Shown here in pieces: positions 34,828-43,642 of a stretch of 64,000 nt of DNA. The notes beneath the pieces were generated by a model that had not been told where the DNA came from, made no database searches, and worked only from the letters and a program-made list of their open reading frames with translations. Source of the DNA: Niabella soli DSM 19437. Its GTDB lineage: Bacteria; Bacteroidota; Bacteroidia; Chitinophagales; Chitinophagaceae. Within the stretch, counting starts at the first letter, position 1, and each line of letters opens with the position of its first letter. The position numbers and the translations under genes were made by a program. The stretch covers positions 806,001 to 870,000 of the forward strand of contig NZ_CP007035.1 of assembly GCF_000243115.2 (NCBI RefSeq). Direction: 5' to 3'.

Positions 34828-36558
34828 ATGCGATATATTTTAGTAGCGGTTGCGGTAATATGTGTAATTACTTCCCGGGCACAGGATGTGAGTCTGGCGT
34901 TGCAGCAGGAGCCTCCCATGACCGAAAAACAAAAGCTGGCCCAATGGGATCAGTTGCAAGGGAGCGTTCATGTTAGTTTTGCCAACAGCAACCGGCGGTA
35001 TGCATCCGATCGCGTGCCTTCGATATCAGTAAAGAATGAAGAAACATTGGTTGCCTGGAAAGGCGAAAAAGTGCATACGCAGGTAGCAATATGGGCGGCT
35101 GCACCGGTTAATGCGACGGTTCGTGTAAGTGATCTTAAAGAAAAGAACGGGGCTGTTATTCCCAAAACTATTATCAGCACGGGCTTTGAGGAGTTTGTGA
35201 TTACAGACGAGTTCCGCAATGGTTGCGGTTACCGCAAACCGGAGGATTTTGATTCCTCCCTTGTTGCCGACGCGATCCATTTTGATAAGCAGTTGGGCGT
35301 TATTCTTAAAAACCAGGTACAACCGGTATGGGTAAGCGTGCAGGTCCCCGCAACCGCAAAGGCAGGTAGTTATGAAGGAACACTTACCATAACCGCTGGG
35401 AAAACTTATAGGCTAAAGCTGAAAGTAAACGTATTGGATCGTGTATTGCCGCCACCGTCCCAATGGAACTTTAATCTCGATTTGTGGCAACATCCGGCGG
35501 CCATAGCTCGGGTGCATAAAGTGCCGCTTTGGAGCGAAGCGCATTTTACTCAGATGCGCCGGTATTATACAATGCTGGCCAATGCCGGACAAAAATGCAT
35601 TACGGCCAGCATCGTGGATGAGCCCTGGGGACACCAGACCTATGACGATTACCCGAGCCTGATCCGGTGGACGCGTAAGAATGATGGCAGTTGGCGGTTT
35701 GACTATAGCCTGTTTGATAAATATATTTCCTTTGTGATGAGCACCGGTATCAAAGAGCGCATCAATTGTTATAGCATGGTGCCCTGGAAAGTGGCTTTCC
35801 GGTATTATGACGAACAACTGGGGCGGGATACGGTATTTACGGGCAAGATCGGGTCCGATGCGTATAATGCTTTCTGGACGCCCATGCTGAAAGATTTTAC
35901 CCAACACCTCAGGCAAAAAGGCTGGTTTGACAAAACAACCATCGCCATGGACGAGCGGCCTATGGAGGCGATGCAGGCGGTGATCCGTTTGTTAAAAGGC
36001 ATCGACAAAGACTGGAAGATCGCCCTGGCAGGGGAATATCACGCGGAGATCGAAAAGGATATTTATGATTATTGTATTGCCTCAAAGCATCAGTTCCCGG
36101 ACAACATTTTAAAAGAGCGGCAGCAACAGGGTAAATTAAGTACCTGGTATACCTGTTGCACGGAAAAATATCCGAATGGATTTACCTTTTCGCCTCCGGC
36201 AGAGCATGTATGGATCGGCTGGTACACCGCTGCTAAAAATATGAATGGTTACCTCCGGTGGGCCTACAACAGTTGGGTGGAACATCCGGAAACCGACAGC
36301 CGGTTCCGTTCCTGGCCGGCGGGCGATACCTACCAGGTATATCCCGGGCCGGCAAGCTCCATCCGTTTTGAAAAGCTGATAGAAGGCATCCAGGACTTCG
36401 AAAAAATAACGGTTCTAAGAAAAGCGTATACCCAAAAAGGTGCAATGGGAAAATTGAATCAACTGGAAGCAGCGTTAAAATCCTTCGAAATTAAGAAGCT
36501 GGAAAAACAACCGGCTGAAGAAATGGTGCTGAGCGTAAAACGGTTGGTGAATGAGTGA
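34828..36558 (+). CDS. Secreted DUF4091 / GH123-like glycoside hydrolase-related protein
   Basis: 576 residues with a signal peptide (MRYILVAVAVICVITSRAQ). An N-terminal beta-sandwich (about 50-210) precedes a TIM-barrel-like region (SIVDEPWGHQTYDDYPSLIR; TIAMDERPMEAM with an Asp-Glu pair in the acid/base zone). Near the C-terminus YQVYPGPASSIRFEKLIEGI is the DUF4091 signature. The arrangement matches GH123-related proteins, of which characterised ones are beta-N-acetylgalactosaminidases. Periplasmic or surface. The substrate is not proven; no SusCD pair is adjacent. Confidence 0.8.
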   Translation: MRYILVAVAVICVITSRAQDVSLALQQEPPMTEKQKLAQWDQLQGSVHVSFANSNRRYASDRVPSISVKNEETLVAWKGEKVHTQVAIWAAAPVNATVRVSDLKEKNGAVIPKTIISTGFEEFVITDEFRNGCGYRKPEDFDSSLVADAIHFDKQLGVILKNQVQPVWVSVQVPATAKAGSYEGTLTITAGKTYRLKLKVNVLDRVLPPPSQWNFNLDLWQHPAAIARVHKVPLWSEAHFTQMRRYYTMLANAGQKCITASIVDEPWGHQTYDDYPSLIRWTRKNDGSWRFDYSLFDKYISFVMSTGIKERINCYSMVPWKVAFRYYDEQLGRDTVFTGKIGSDAYNAFWTPMLKDFTQHLRQKGWFDKTTIAMDERPMEAMQAVIRLLKGIDKDWKIALAGEYHAEIEKDIYDYCIASKHQFPDNILKERQQQGKLSTWYTCCTEKYPNGFTFSPPAEHVWIGWYTAAKNMNGYLRWAYNSWVEHPETDSRFRSWPAGDTYQVYPGPASSIRFEKLIEGIQDFEKITVLRKAYTQKGAMGKLNQLEAALKSFEIKKLEKQPAEEMVLSVKRLVNE

Positions 36559-36567
36559 GCTATAAAG

Positions 36568-36639
36568 GCCACGAATCCTCCGGAGGCGGACACAGTTCCA
36601 TCGTTCTGCGTTGCAGCATGATTTAAGGATACAACGAAA
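36568..36639 (-). repeat. 72-bp repeat, right copy (inverted)
   Basis: Begins 10 bp after the DUF4091 stop. Reverse complement of 32076-32147 with three differences, so the two copies bracket the methylase, permease and glycosidase-like genes in opposite orientation. Confidence 0.88.
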
Positions 36640-36838
36640 TTTTTTAAACCATAACTTGTCCCGCACAGCGGGATAGATACATAGGATATATAGATAACAG
36701 GAGACATAAAACACATCAGCGATGTTCCCCGCGGCGGCGGCGGGATTCTATGCCGCCTTAAATGCCATGATTTCTACTGTGCCTATGTGTCCGCCCGGAT
36801 GAACTCCGTTCGGACGGAGTTTAAAATCAGTCTAAACG

Positions 36839-36907
36839 ATTAACACCGCCAGGGCGCGAAGCCGCGAGGATTTTAATTTATTGTCGCCTTAGCGTTCTGG
36901 CGGTTAA
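36839..36907. repeat. TTAACCGCC-ended dispersed repeat with inverted ends
   Basis: TTAACACCGCCAG at the left and CTGGCGGTTAA at the right are near reverse complements around GGGCGCGAAGCCGCGAGG and TCGCCTTAGCG. Similar words occur near 17080 and 17580-17640. The remaining 36640-36838 has no gene. Confidence 0.55.
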
Positions 36908-36936
36908 ATAACTTTTTCTGTGGGAACTACGATCTT

Positions 36937-37974
36937 CTATGAAAACTGTTCTTGCTGAATAGGAGGGGGCTCGGCGAGCGGCTGTTTTTCACCTTCTTCC
37001 GTTAAAAATTCTTCCCGTGCAAGTTTTGCTGTTTTATGCGCACCGGTATGGCTCCACCCGGGAGGCATCAGGCAATAAAGGATTTTATTTTTCAGGCCGG
37101 GCGCTTTGTAAACATCTTTAGCCAGACAAACGATCTCGCCAAAATACGCATCCAGTACATTGTGCGGGTTCATTTGCCGGGTAATGCCATATTCAATTTT
37201 AATGTCGGTACGCTCATCCTGGTAGGTTTTAAAAACCTTATCCCAAATGTTCAGCAGGTTGCAGAAATTGGTATCCATATATAACGGATTTTTGGCATGG
37301 TGCACCCGGTGATGAGAAGGCGTTAAAATAATTTTGTTCAGGAACCCGAGGCGACCATTCTTCAACCCATTTTCGCCAAGATGAATAAAGGATCCCCAGA
37401 ATCCGTCAATAAACATGATAAAAAATAACAGGCCTGGATTTACGCCCATTAGAATGCAGATCGACGTACGGATCACATCTGCATAAGGGGCCTCCAAAAA
37501 GAAATGCGCAAAATTAACAAACAGGTTCATATGCTGCGGCGCATGGTGCGTGGAATGCAGGCACCATAAGATCCGTACTTTATGCGCCAGGTAGTGGTAA
37601 ATAAAATGCGAGAATTCCCATACGATATAGCCATAGATCAGCCAGTACCAGGTAAAGGTTGTTTTGAAAATAGCAAAGCGTTCAAACAAACCAATACAAA
37701 AAGCAACGGCGGCAATAGAAATAAATCTTGAGATAAAACGATTCAGCACAAACACCAGAAAGGGCATGCTGTAATCCTCAATTTTAAAACGCTTGTAAAA
37801 CGCTGCGCGGATGATCTCCAATAATAACAGCAGCGGAATGATGGGGTAGATCAGTTTTTGTATTCCGCCCAAAGTGGCCAGGGAGCTGTAATCACCTTTT
37901 TTAACAATTTCAATAATACCGCTCAAGCCAAAAAAACGAATAATTTCACTATACAATGTATCCCATATACCCAT
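36937..37974 (-). CDS. Sterol desaturase / fatty acid hydroxylase family membrane protein
   Basis: 345 residues, with about five membrane segments in the N-terminal two-thirds. Histidine clusters of the di-iron hydroxylase superfamily are present: WEFSHFIYHYLAHK, LWCLHSTHHAPQHMN and SHHRVHHAKNPLYMDTNFC. It inserts oxygen or desaturates lipid chains at the inner membrane. Substrates in Bacteroidota are probably fatty acyl or sphingolipid chains rather than sterols, by inference. Tail from residue 320 is acidic and Pro-rich. Confidence 0.9.
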   Translation of the reverse strand: MGIWDTLYSEIIRFFGLSGIIEIVKKGDYSSLATLGGIQKLIYPIIPLLLLLEIIRAAFYKRFKIEDYSMPFLVFVLNRFISRFISIAAVAFCIGLFERFAIFKTTFTWYWLIYGYIVWEFSHFIYHYLAHKVRILWCLHSTHHAPQHMNLFVNFAHFFLEAPYADVIRTSICILMGVNPGLLFFIMFIDGFWGSFIHLGENGLKNGRLGFLNKIILTPSHHRVHHAKNPLYMDTNFCNLLNIWDKVFKTYQDERTDIKIEYGITRQMNPHNVLDAYFGEIVCLAKDVYKAPGLKNKILYCLMPPGWSHTGAHKTAKLAREEFLTEEGEKQPLAEPPPIQQEQFS

Positions 37975-38014
37975 AACGGCTCCTGTTTTTATATTACAAT
38001 CGTGTGCACATAAA

Positions 38015-38043
38015 AATAACCATTTTAATGTAAAATGGTTATT
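38015..38043 (-). terminator. Terminator after prfC
   Basis: AATAACCATTTTA and TAAAATGGTTATT form a perfect 13-bp stem with a 3-nt loop, 22 bp past the prfC stop on the minus strand, followed by TTTA. It separates prfC from the desaturase. Confidence 0.75.
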
Positions 38044-38064
38044 AAAATAGGATAGGGCCTGCTT

Positions 38065-39657
38065 TTAGTCTTGTTTATGGATCTCGCTGCTGTAATGGAA
38101 TTCAATATCCGGGTTATTGGTGATTTCTGTATTCAGAAACCATTCGCTTTGAGCCAGGTACACCACATTGCCGTCTTTATCCTCGCCGCTGTTGGCCAGT
38201 TTGAATTTTGTAAACTCCTCCAGTTTTTTGGGATCCTTGCTGGTGAGCCAGCAGGCTTTATAAAAAGGCAGCGCCCTGAATTCAACCGAAGCCCCATATT
38301 CATGCAGCAAACGGTACTGGATCACTTCAAATTGCAGTTCACCCACACAGCCAATTATTTTTTTTGTACCGCCAAACTGAGTAAAAAGCTGGGCGACTCC
38401 TTCATCCGTCAGTTGCAACAGTCCCTTTTCTAATTGTTTGGTTTTTAGTGGATCCTTATTGATCACCTCTTTAAATATTTCAGGAGAAAAGGAAGGGATA
38501 CCGGTAAAATAAAAATCTTCCCCTTCGGTTAGCGTATCACCAATTTTGAAATTCCCCGTATCAAACAAACCCACCACATCGCCGGCATATGCATCCTGGA
38601 TGATGCTTTTATCGCGTGCCATAAAAGAGTAGGGGTTGCTAAAACGCACTTCCTTATCCAACCTTACATGGTGGTAATACTTGTTGCGTTCAAATCTTCC
38701 GGAGCAGACCCTGAAAAAGGCGATCCGGTCGCGGTGTTTCGGGTCCAGGTTGGCATGGATCTTAAAAATAAAGCCGCTCAGCTTTTCTTCTTCCACATCC
38801 ACTTTCCGTTGGGTGGTTTCCCGGCTTAAGGGGACGGGTGCAATGCGGATGAAAGTGTCCAGCATTTCCTTTACTCCAAAATTATTAATGGCGCTGCCAA
38901 AAAATACCGGCGATACTTTTGCTGCAAGATAGTCTGCCACATTCAGTGCACCGTTCACGCCGTCCACGAGCTCCACATCTTCGCGCAGGGTAGCAGCATC
39001 CTGGGTTCCCAGGCGGGTTTCCAAAACCGGGTCATTAATGTCGGTAATATTTAAGGTGTCTTCCTCATCGGCCTTTGTATTGGCGGCGAACAGGCGCAGA
39101 TTCTTATCAGATAAATTATAAACACCTTTAAAATCCTTGCCGCTGTTGATAGGCCAAGTCATGGGGTGCAGGGAGATGTTCAGTTCCTTTTCTATTTCTT
39201 CCAAAAGATCAAAACGGTTCTTCCCGTCGCGGTCCATTTTATTAATGAAAACAATTACCGGCGTATCGCGCATGCGGCATACTTCCATCAGGCGGCGGGT
39301 TTGTTCCTCCACGCCATTTACGCTGTCCACTACCAGGATAACGCTGTCTACCGCGGTCAGCGTACGAAAGGTATCTTCAGCAAAGTCCTTGTGACCCGGC
39401 GTATCCAGCAGGTTGATCAGTATGTCCTGGTATTCAAAGCTCATTACAGAAGTGGCAACGGAAATACCGCGCTGCCGCTCAATCTCCATAAAATCCGATG
39501 TGGCAGATTTTTTTATTTTATTGCTCTTCACTGCACCGGCCACCTGTATCGCTCCTCCGAACAACAGGAATTTTTCCGTCAGCGTCGTCTTTCCCGCATC
39601 CGGGTGACTGATGATCGCAAACGTGCGCCGGTGCGTGATTTCGTCATGATATTTCAT
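38065..39657 (-). CDS. prfC: Peptide chain release factor 3
   Basis: 530 residues, normal RF3 length. GTPase motifs are complete: [20 protein letters not shown] (G1), [14 protein letters not shown] (G2), [18 protein letters not shown] (G3) and [11 protein letters not shown] (G4). The C-terminal [20 protein letters not shown] is specific to RF3. It recycles RF1/RF2 from ribosomes in the cytoplasm. TATCTTCG, one mismatch from the -7 box, lies about 11 bp before the ATG. Confidence 0.97.
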   Translation of the reverse strand: MKYHDEITHRRTFAIISHPDAGKTTLTEKFLLFGGAIQVAGAVKSNKIKKSATSDFMEIERQRGISVATSVMSFEYQDILINLLDTPGHKDFAEDTFRTLTAVDSVILVVDSVNGVEEQTRRLMEVCRMRDTPVIVFINKMDRDGKNRFDLLEEIEKELNISLHPMTWPINSGKDFKGVYNLSDKNLRLFAANTKADEEDTLNITDINDPVLETRLGTQDAATLREDVELVDGVNGALNVADYLAAKVSPVFFGSAINNFGVKEMLDTFIRIAPVPLSRETTQRKVDVEEEKLSGFIFKIHANLDPKHRDRIAFFRVCSGRFERNKYYHHVRLDKEVRFSNPYSFMARDKSIIQDAYAGDVVGLFDTGNFKIGDTLTEGEDFYFTGIPSFSPEIFKEVINKDPLKTKQLEKGLLQLTDEGVAQLFTQFGGTKKIIGCVGELQFEVIQYRLLHEYGASVEFRALPFYKACWLTSKDPKKLEEFTKFKLANSGEDKDGNVVYLAQSEWFLNTEITNNPDIEFHYSSEIHKQD

Positions 39658-40012
39658 AAGGGCGCGAAGATAAGAAGGTTTCCCTGTTTATTGGAGAGAA
39701 CTCCCTTTGGCAACTGTTTTTTATCGGGTCCGGCAGCAGTAGTACCAGCCGCTTCCCTGGAGCCGCAAGCGGGATCGCACTCGTCGGCTGCAGTACTGCT
39801 ATGAACGGGCACTAAAACATGCCCGGCATTGGTTTGCTGGTGGGACACAGAAGACTGAGGCGACATGCAGTAGAATTGTACTATTCCTGTCACACAAGCC
39901 TCCCGGTCGCCAGAAAACCGACAAAGAAGTAAACGTATAAAATGATGCAGGTAAAAAGAAAATGTTATGCGCCCGGCAGAAATAATAAACTTCACATGTT
40001 GGGAAGTTTTCG
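39658..40012. other. Intergenic region without a supported gene
   Basis: About 355 bp between prfC and the HigBA promoter. A TCGCACTCGTCGGCTGCAGT stretch (39774 on) resembles TCGCACTCTTGTGCTGCTGT near 55985, so it is probably a dispersed repeat. Frames across it look accidental. Confidence 0.4.
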
Positions 40013-40020
40013 TAGCTTTG
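40013..40020 (+). promoter_or_regulatory. -7 promoter box of the HigBA operon
   Basis: TAGCTTTG, full TAnnTTTG match, 8 bp before the remnant toxin ATG at 40029. Confidence 0.62.
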
Positions 40021-40028
40021 TAGCAACC

Positions 40029-40185
40029 ATGAAAATAACCAATAAGGATAAGCTGGATGCTTTTGTTTCAATACTCACGGACGCTATTGGGGCGGTAGAC
40101 CGATTTTGTTGGCGGTTTAATGGATATAAGATTTTGCGGCACCCACGCTCAATACGATAAAATAAAAGACATTGAAAATATTTGA
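40029..40185 (+). pseudogene. HigB-type toxin gene reduced to its two ends
   Basis: From ATG 40029 the frame gives MKITNKDKLDAFVSILTDAI, the expected N-terminus of a HigB/RelE-like toxin. In another frame, ending at TGA 40183-40185, the DNA encodes TDFVGG, then IRFCGTHAQYDKIKDIENI, the typical C-terminal strand and helix. About half of the ~100-codon toxin, including the catalytic middle, is missing and the frames no longer join. The promoter and the antitoxin gene 3 bp downstream are intact. Confidence 0.7.
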
Positions 40186-40188
40186 GTT

Positions 40189-40605
40189 ATGAAAAAACAA
40201 TTTGAAGATCTTACAGAAATAACAGATAAAAAGACCTTTGAGAATGCGAGAGTTTATTTTGAAGAACTGATACAATATGCTACTAAAAACGGGTATTTGG
40301 CTGAATTGGATGCCGATAATAAGTATACCCGTGAAATGGGGCGTATAGGCGGAATGATTGCTGATTATGAAAGCCTTTACATGAAGTTTAAACATCTTAA
40401 GGTCAAAAACCCACTCATCATCAGCATTGAAAAACAGATGCAGAAAAAGGATCTGAACCAGCGGCAAACGGCTGCATTGTTGGAGGTTAAAGAAAACACG
40501 CTTAGCCAAATAATGAGCGGCAAACGCGGCGTTTCCATGCAGATGGCCAAACGCCTGTATAGTGTGCTGAAAATAGACCCCAAAACGATTATTGAATTTG
40601 CGTAA
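40189..40605 (+). CDS. higA: HigA-like antitoxin / XRE-family regulator
   Basis: 138 residues. The C-terminal HTH reads MQKKDLNQRQTAALLEVKEN, then LSQIMSGKRGVSMQMAKRLY. The N-terminal helical part (FEELIQYATKNGYL) is like the toxin-binding part of Bacteroidota HigA proteins. It binds DNA and normally neutralises the mRNase HigB, here apparently destroyed, so it is an orphan antitoxin that may still repress its promoter. Its stop overlaps the next start by 1 bp. Confidence 0.85.
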   Translation: MKKQFEDLTEITDKKTFENARVYFEELIQYATKNGYLAELDADNKYTREMGRIGGMIADYESLYMKFKHLKVKNPLIISIEKQMQKKDLNQRQTAALLEVKENTLSQIMSGKRGVSMQMAKRLYSVLKIDPKTIIEFA

Positions 40606-40985
40606 TGATGAGTAGAAAAGGTGTCTGGAATAGTATTGCTTTTTTAATTTTATTATTGTTGGTAATCGCATTTATTGTTGCCAGGAATAGAACTCAAAGG
40701 GAATTAAAGAGCAAAGGTATTGTTGTAAATACAACAATTACGACTGCCGTCACCGGCGGAAGAACAGAAGGCGGATTTAGATGCGCGTTCAATTATAAAG
40801 GTGAAAGAATTGAGTTGTTTACCCCCTCATCAGTTAAAAGGGGACGTTTCAATTTAGTTGGCAAAACGTTTCCCGCGATGTATCTTCCGAATACTTCAAC
40901 TATTGAAATTCTTATCAAGCCTCAGGATTTTGAAAAATTCAATATCCCTTATCCTGATAGTTTAAAAAGATTTCTTGACTACTAA
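40605..40985 (+). CDS. Small membrane-anchored protein of unknown function behind higA
   Basis: 126 residues. One N-terminal membrane helix (SIAFLILLLLVIAFIVAR) is followed by a ~95-residue beta-rich domain (VVNTTITTAVTGG, FRCAFNYKGERIELF). The ATG shares its first base with the higA stop, so it is translationally coupled. No family recognised; it could be a third member of the toxin-antitoxin operon or a passenger. Confidence 0.62.
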   Translation: MMSRKGVWNSIAFLILLLLVIAFIVARNRTQRELKSKGIVVNTTITTAVTGGRTEGGFRCAFNYKGERIELFTPSSVKRGRFNLVGKTFPAMYLPNTSTIEILIKPQDFEKFNIPYPDSLKRFLDY

Positions 40986-41051
40986 ATTATTTCTAATACG
41001 GCTGCCCAGTTTTTTTTGACAGTATTTGAATGATTTTTATATTTTTTTCCT

Positions 41052-41059
41052 TACTTTTG
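41052..41059 (+). promoter_or_regulatory. -7 promoter box of tRNA-Pro
   Basis: TACTTTTG, full consensus, with a TTTG at 41025-41028 as a possible -33 element (spacing 23). Transcription should begin about 40 bp before the tRNA. Confidence 0.65.
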
Positions 41060-41105
41060 CACCCGCTTCAGAAACTGAAAAGCTTCTGGACTATAAAACC
41101 GGATT

Positions 41106-41179
41106 CGGGAAGTAGCGCAGGCCGGTAGCGCACCTGGTTTGGGACCAGGGGGTCGCAGGTTCGAATCCTGTCTTCCCGA
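41106..41179 (+). tRNA. tRNA-Pro (anticodon TGG)
   Basis: 74 nt. Acceptor CGGGAAG/CTTCCCG is perfect with discriminator A; D-arm GCGCAGGCCGGTAGCGC; anticodon loop TTTGGGA gives TGG; T-arm CGCAGGTTCGAATCCTG. CCA is not encoded. Confidence 0.96.
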
Positions 41180-41180
41180 C

Positions 41181-41216
41181 AAAAAGGTCACTGATACATT
41201 TCAGTGGCCTTTTTCG
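41181..41216 (+). terminator. Terminator of tRNA-Pro
   Basis: AAAAAGGTCACTG pairs with CAGTGGCCTTTTT (one G-T pair) and is followed by T-rich DNA, 1 bp after the tRNA. Confidence 0.85.
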
Positions 41217-41289
41217 TTTTTGGGGTTCGGCTCCTTATGGGTCAACTGATTATTTTTAATACCCTAATCGGGCACCTCGAAATCTGGAT

Positions 41290-42345
41290 TTATACCTTAT
41301 AAGATGCCGGTAAAACAGCTAGGCTCTTTTCTTTTTCAAGCAGTCTTTTGAGCAAAACGGCCTGGTTTTGTGCCCGCACCAGGTTATGCCCTTCGTATTT
41401 AGCGCCATAATACCGGTCGTTATTCAAATGATCGGTAAGAAAACGCAGCGCCTGCATATAGATCATAAATAATCCCGAATAGAAAAAATGCTCTTTCTCT
41501 ACCTGGGTCAATTCATCATTCATCTGCTCGAGATAGCCCTGCACAATAGCTTTATAATAAGCATCCCGTACCTCTATCTTATCAAAATCTTTTTCCTCCT
41601 CGCTTACAGGGCTTAAATACGTACGCATCATATCGCCCACATCACTTATAAAATAACCGGGCATAACGGTATCCAGGTCAATCACACAAATCCCTTTGTT
41701 ATTTTTGTCAAACAGCACGTTACTGATCTTGGTATCATGATGGGTAACTCTTTTTTTAAATCCCGGGTCTTGTTTGATCGCTTCAAACCGGTCTGCTATG
41801 CCCGAATGACTTTTTAGCTCGCTGATCAACGCTGCAGCGGCGGTTATCCGCTCCCCGTTGCCCGTTTCCAGTGCCTCCAGGAATTGCCGGTACCGCAGGG
41901 AAAGATCATGAAAAGAGGGTAACGTTATTTTTAAACGATCCACGTCAATGCCCGAAAGTACTTTTGTAAACAATCCAAATTGCTTTGCAGCTTCCAGGGC
42001 CTGGTCCGCATCCCCGACTACGTCAATAGAATGACTGCCGGCAACAAAGGGGAACAACCGGTAATAGCCATCTCCATCAATAAGCAACAGCGTTGAACCG
42101 TCTGTAGTTCTGACCGGTGCTACAAAAAAATAATTTTGACCTGTTTGGGTTAAGTAGTTTTCAATGAGATCCAAATTCGAGGCAATATCTTCCGGATGGG
42201 TAAAAACGTTATTGTTTACTTTCTGCAAAATAAAATCTCCGGCTGCATTTCGTAGTATCCACGTATGATTGATAAGCCCGTTGCCAAAAGGCGTTAAAGA
42301 GCATTCGGACATTTTTAACCCGAAACCGGCAAGTATTCTATCCAT
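41290..42345 (-). CDS. Aminoglycoside-phosphotransferase-fold sugar kinase (NahK-like)
   Basis: 351 residues of APH/choline-kinase fold. THHDTKISNVLFDKNNKGIC holds the catalytic HxDxxxxN, and VIDLDTVMPGYFISDVGDMM the metal Asp. The N-terminal INHTWILRNAAGDFILQKVN is the nucleotide-loop part of the group that includes N-acetylhexosamine 1-kinase, so a sugar 1-kinase role is plausible. It follows the LacI gene on the same strand, with a CAA-n-CG-n-TTG palindrome between them. Cytoplasmic. Substrate not proven. Confidence 0.82.
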   Translation of the reverse strand: MDRILAGFGLKMSECSLTPFGNGLINHTWILRNAAGDFILQKVNNNVFTHPEDIASNLDLIENYLTQTGQNYFFVAPVRTTDGSTLLLIDGDGYYRLFPFVAGSHSIDVVGDADQALEAAKQFGLFTKVLSGIDVDRLKITLPSFHDLSLRYRQFLEALETGNGERITAAAALISELKSHSGIADRFEAIKQDPGFKKRVTHHDTKISNVLFDKNNKGICVIDLDTVMPGYFISDVGDMMRTYLSPVSEEEKDFDKIEVRDAYYKAIVQGYLEQMNDELTQVEKEHFFYSGLFMIYMQALRFLTDHLNNDRYYGAKYEGHNLVRAQNQAVLLKRLLEKEKSLAVLPASYKV

Positions 42346-42407
42346 AAATAGGTTTCAAAAAGATAAATGTATAAAAGAATGTTTAGAAAAAAATGTGAAA
42401 AGACGTG

Positions 42408-42417
42408 CAAACGATTG
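42408..42417. promoter_or_regulatory. Possible LacI-family operator before the sugar kinase gene
   Basis: CAAACGATTG is a palindrome of the form CAAnCGnTTG with the central CG typical of LacI-family sites. It lies 62 bp upstream of the kinase start, downstream of the LacI stop at 42424. Confidence 0.4.
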
Positions 42418-42423
42418 ACCTGG

Positions 42424-43446
42424 TTAATTAAAAACAAGCACCGCTTCCATCTGCATGTTTTGGAAAACGGGAGTGGGGAGCTCGGCCGCTTCATTTTTAT
42501 GATTGAGGATATGCATCATCATCTTCATGGCGGCTTCGCCCTGTTTGTAGGGGAATTGATCAACAGACACCACCGGTGGGAAAGCAGTATGTTTATTCAC
42601 AGAAATATTAGCGTAGCTGGCAAACAAAATTTCTTCATTTATTTTAATGCCGTTGCTTAATGCACATTTGACCGCATCCATATGCACATAGTCGTTAAAA
42701 CTTATAATAGCATCAGGTGGTTTTTTAAGAGACAGCAAACGGGTGATAGCCTGGTGCGTACCCAGCTCAGAAAAATCCGTTTGCTCCACCATTTGCATGT
42801 CTACCTTCAGTTTCCTGCGGGAGATCCCTTCTATATAGCCATCCAACCGTTCTTTGGAAGCAATCAGCGCTGCGGGCCCATTGATAAAGGCAATTCTTTT
42901 GCGCCCCTTTTTAAACAGCCATTCAATCATATTCACTGTGCCCTCAAAAAGGTTGCTGTATACTTTATTTACATTGGCAGTAGAAGGCACCCGGTCAAAA
43001 TAAACAATGGGAATATTATAAGCGTCCAGCACTTTTAAATGATCATTTTTATTGGTTTCTTTTGATAAGGATATGATCAGCCCATCAACCCGCTGGCTTT
43101 TCATGGCGTCCACTACCTGTTTTTCCTTGTCAATGCTATCATAGCTTTGCCCAAATAAAATGGTATAGCCGTTGTCCATTGCGATGGCTTCAATGCCGCT
43201 GATCCCTTTTGAGAAAAAATCTTCGTAGATCAACGGAACGATCACGCCAATAACATAACTTTTTTTCTGTTTGAAAAAAATAGCTTTTGAATTAGGCTCA
43301 TAATGCAGCGCTTTTGCCAGTTCTTTAACTGCCTCCTTCGTTTTTTCACTGATCCGGGGATGATCGCTCAGCGCCCTTGAAACCGTGGACACCGACACGT
43401 TGAGTCGTTTTGCTATTTCTTTTATGGTGGGAATGGACGCGCTCAC
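42424..43446 (-). CDS. LacI-family transcriptional regulator
   Basis: 340 residues. The N-terminal HTH and hinge read PTIKEIAKRLNVSVSTVSRA and SEKTKEAVKELAKALHYEPN. A periplasmic-binding-like sugar domain follows (IGVIVPLIYEDFFSKGISGI, VDGLIISLSKET, KGRKRIAFINGPAAL). It binds DNA according to sugar availability. It is upstream of the NahK-like kinase and probably controls it. The effector is unknown. Confidence 0.94.
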   Translation of the reverse strand: MSASIPTIKEIAKRLNVSVSTVSRALSDHPRISEKTKEAVKELAKALHYEPNSKAIFFKQKKSYVIGVIVPLIYEDFFSKGISGIEAIAMDNGYTILFGQSYDSIDKEKQVVDAMKSQRVDGLIISLSKETNKNDHLKVLDAYNIPIVYFDRVPSTANVNKVYSNLFEGTVNMIEWLFKKGRKRIAFINGPAALIASKERLDGYIEGISRRKLKVDMQMVEQTDFSELGTHQAITRLLSLKKPPDAIISFNDYVHMDAVKCALSNGIKINEEILFASYANISVNKHTAFPPVVSVDQFPYKQGEAAMKMMMHILNHKNEAAELPTPVFQNMQMEAVLVFN

Positions 43447-43642
43447 TTTTAAAAATACTTATTTTTTATGCTCCTCCCAACAAATCTATTAATTTTTAGA
43501 CAAGTGGCGGTTTATTAGTTTAAAATAAGGCATGGTTGGCTTCATCAGGCCCTTTCGGTGAAATAATTCGCTACTTTTAGGGCACTTCTGTTGAAGCGGT
43601 TGTTGCAAAAAACGATTTGTTGCAGTAGCATTTATTTTGAAT

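Noticed and set aside
36839-36907. Insertion sequence
   Set aside because: The inverted ends are short, the element is under 70 bp and no transposase or direct repeats were seen; kept only as a dispersed repeat.
39654-39995. A 113-codon minus-strand frame before prfC
   Set aside because: Cys/Ser/Ala-rich, no family, overlaps repeat-like DNA and lacks a plausible start; judged accidental.
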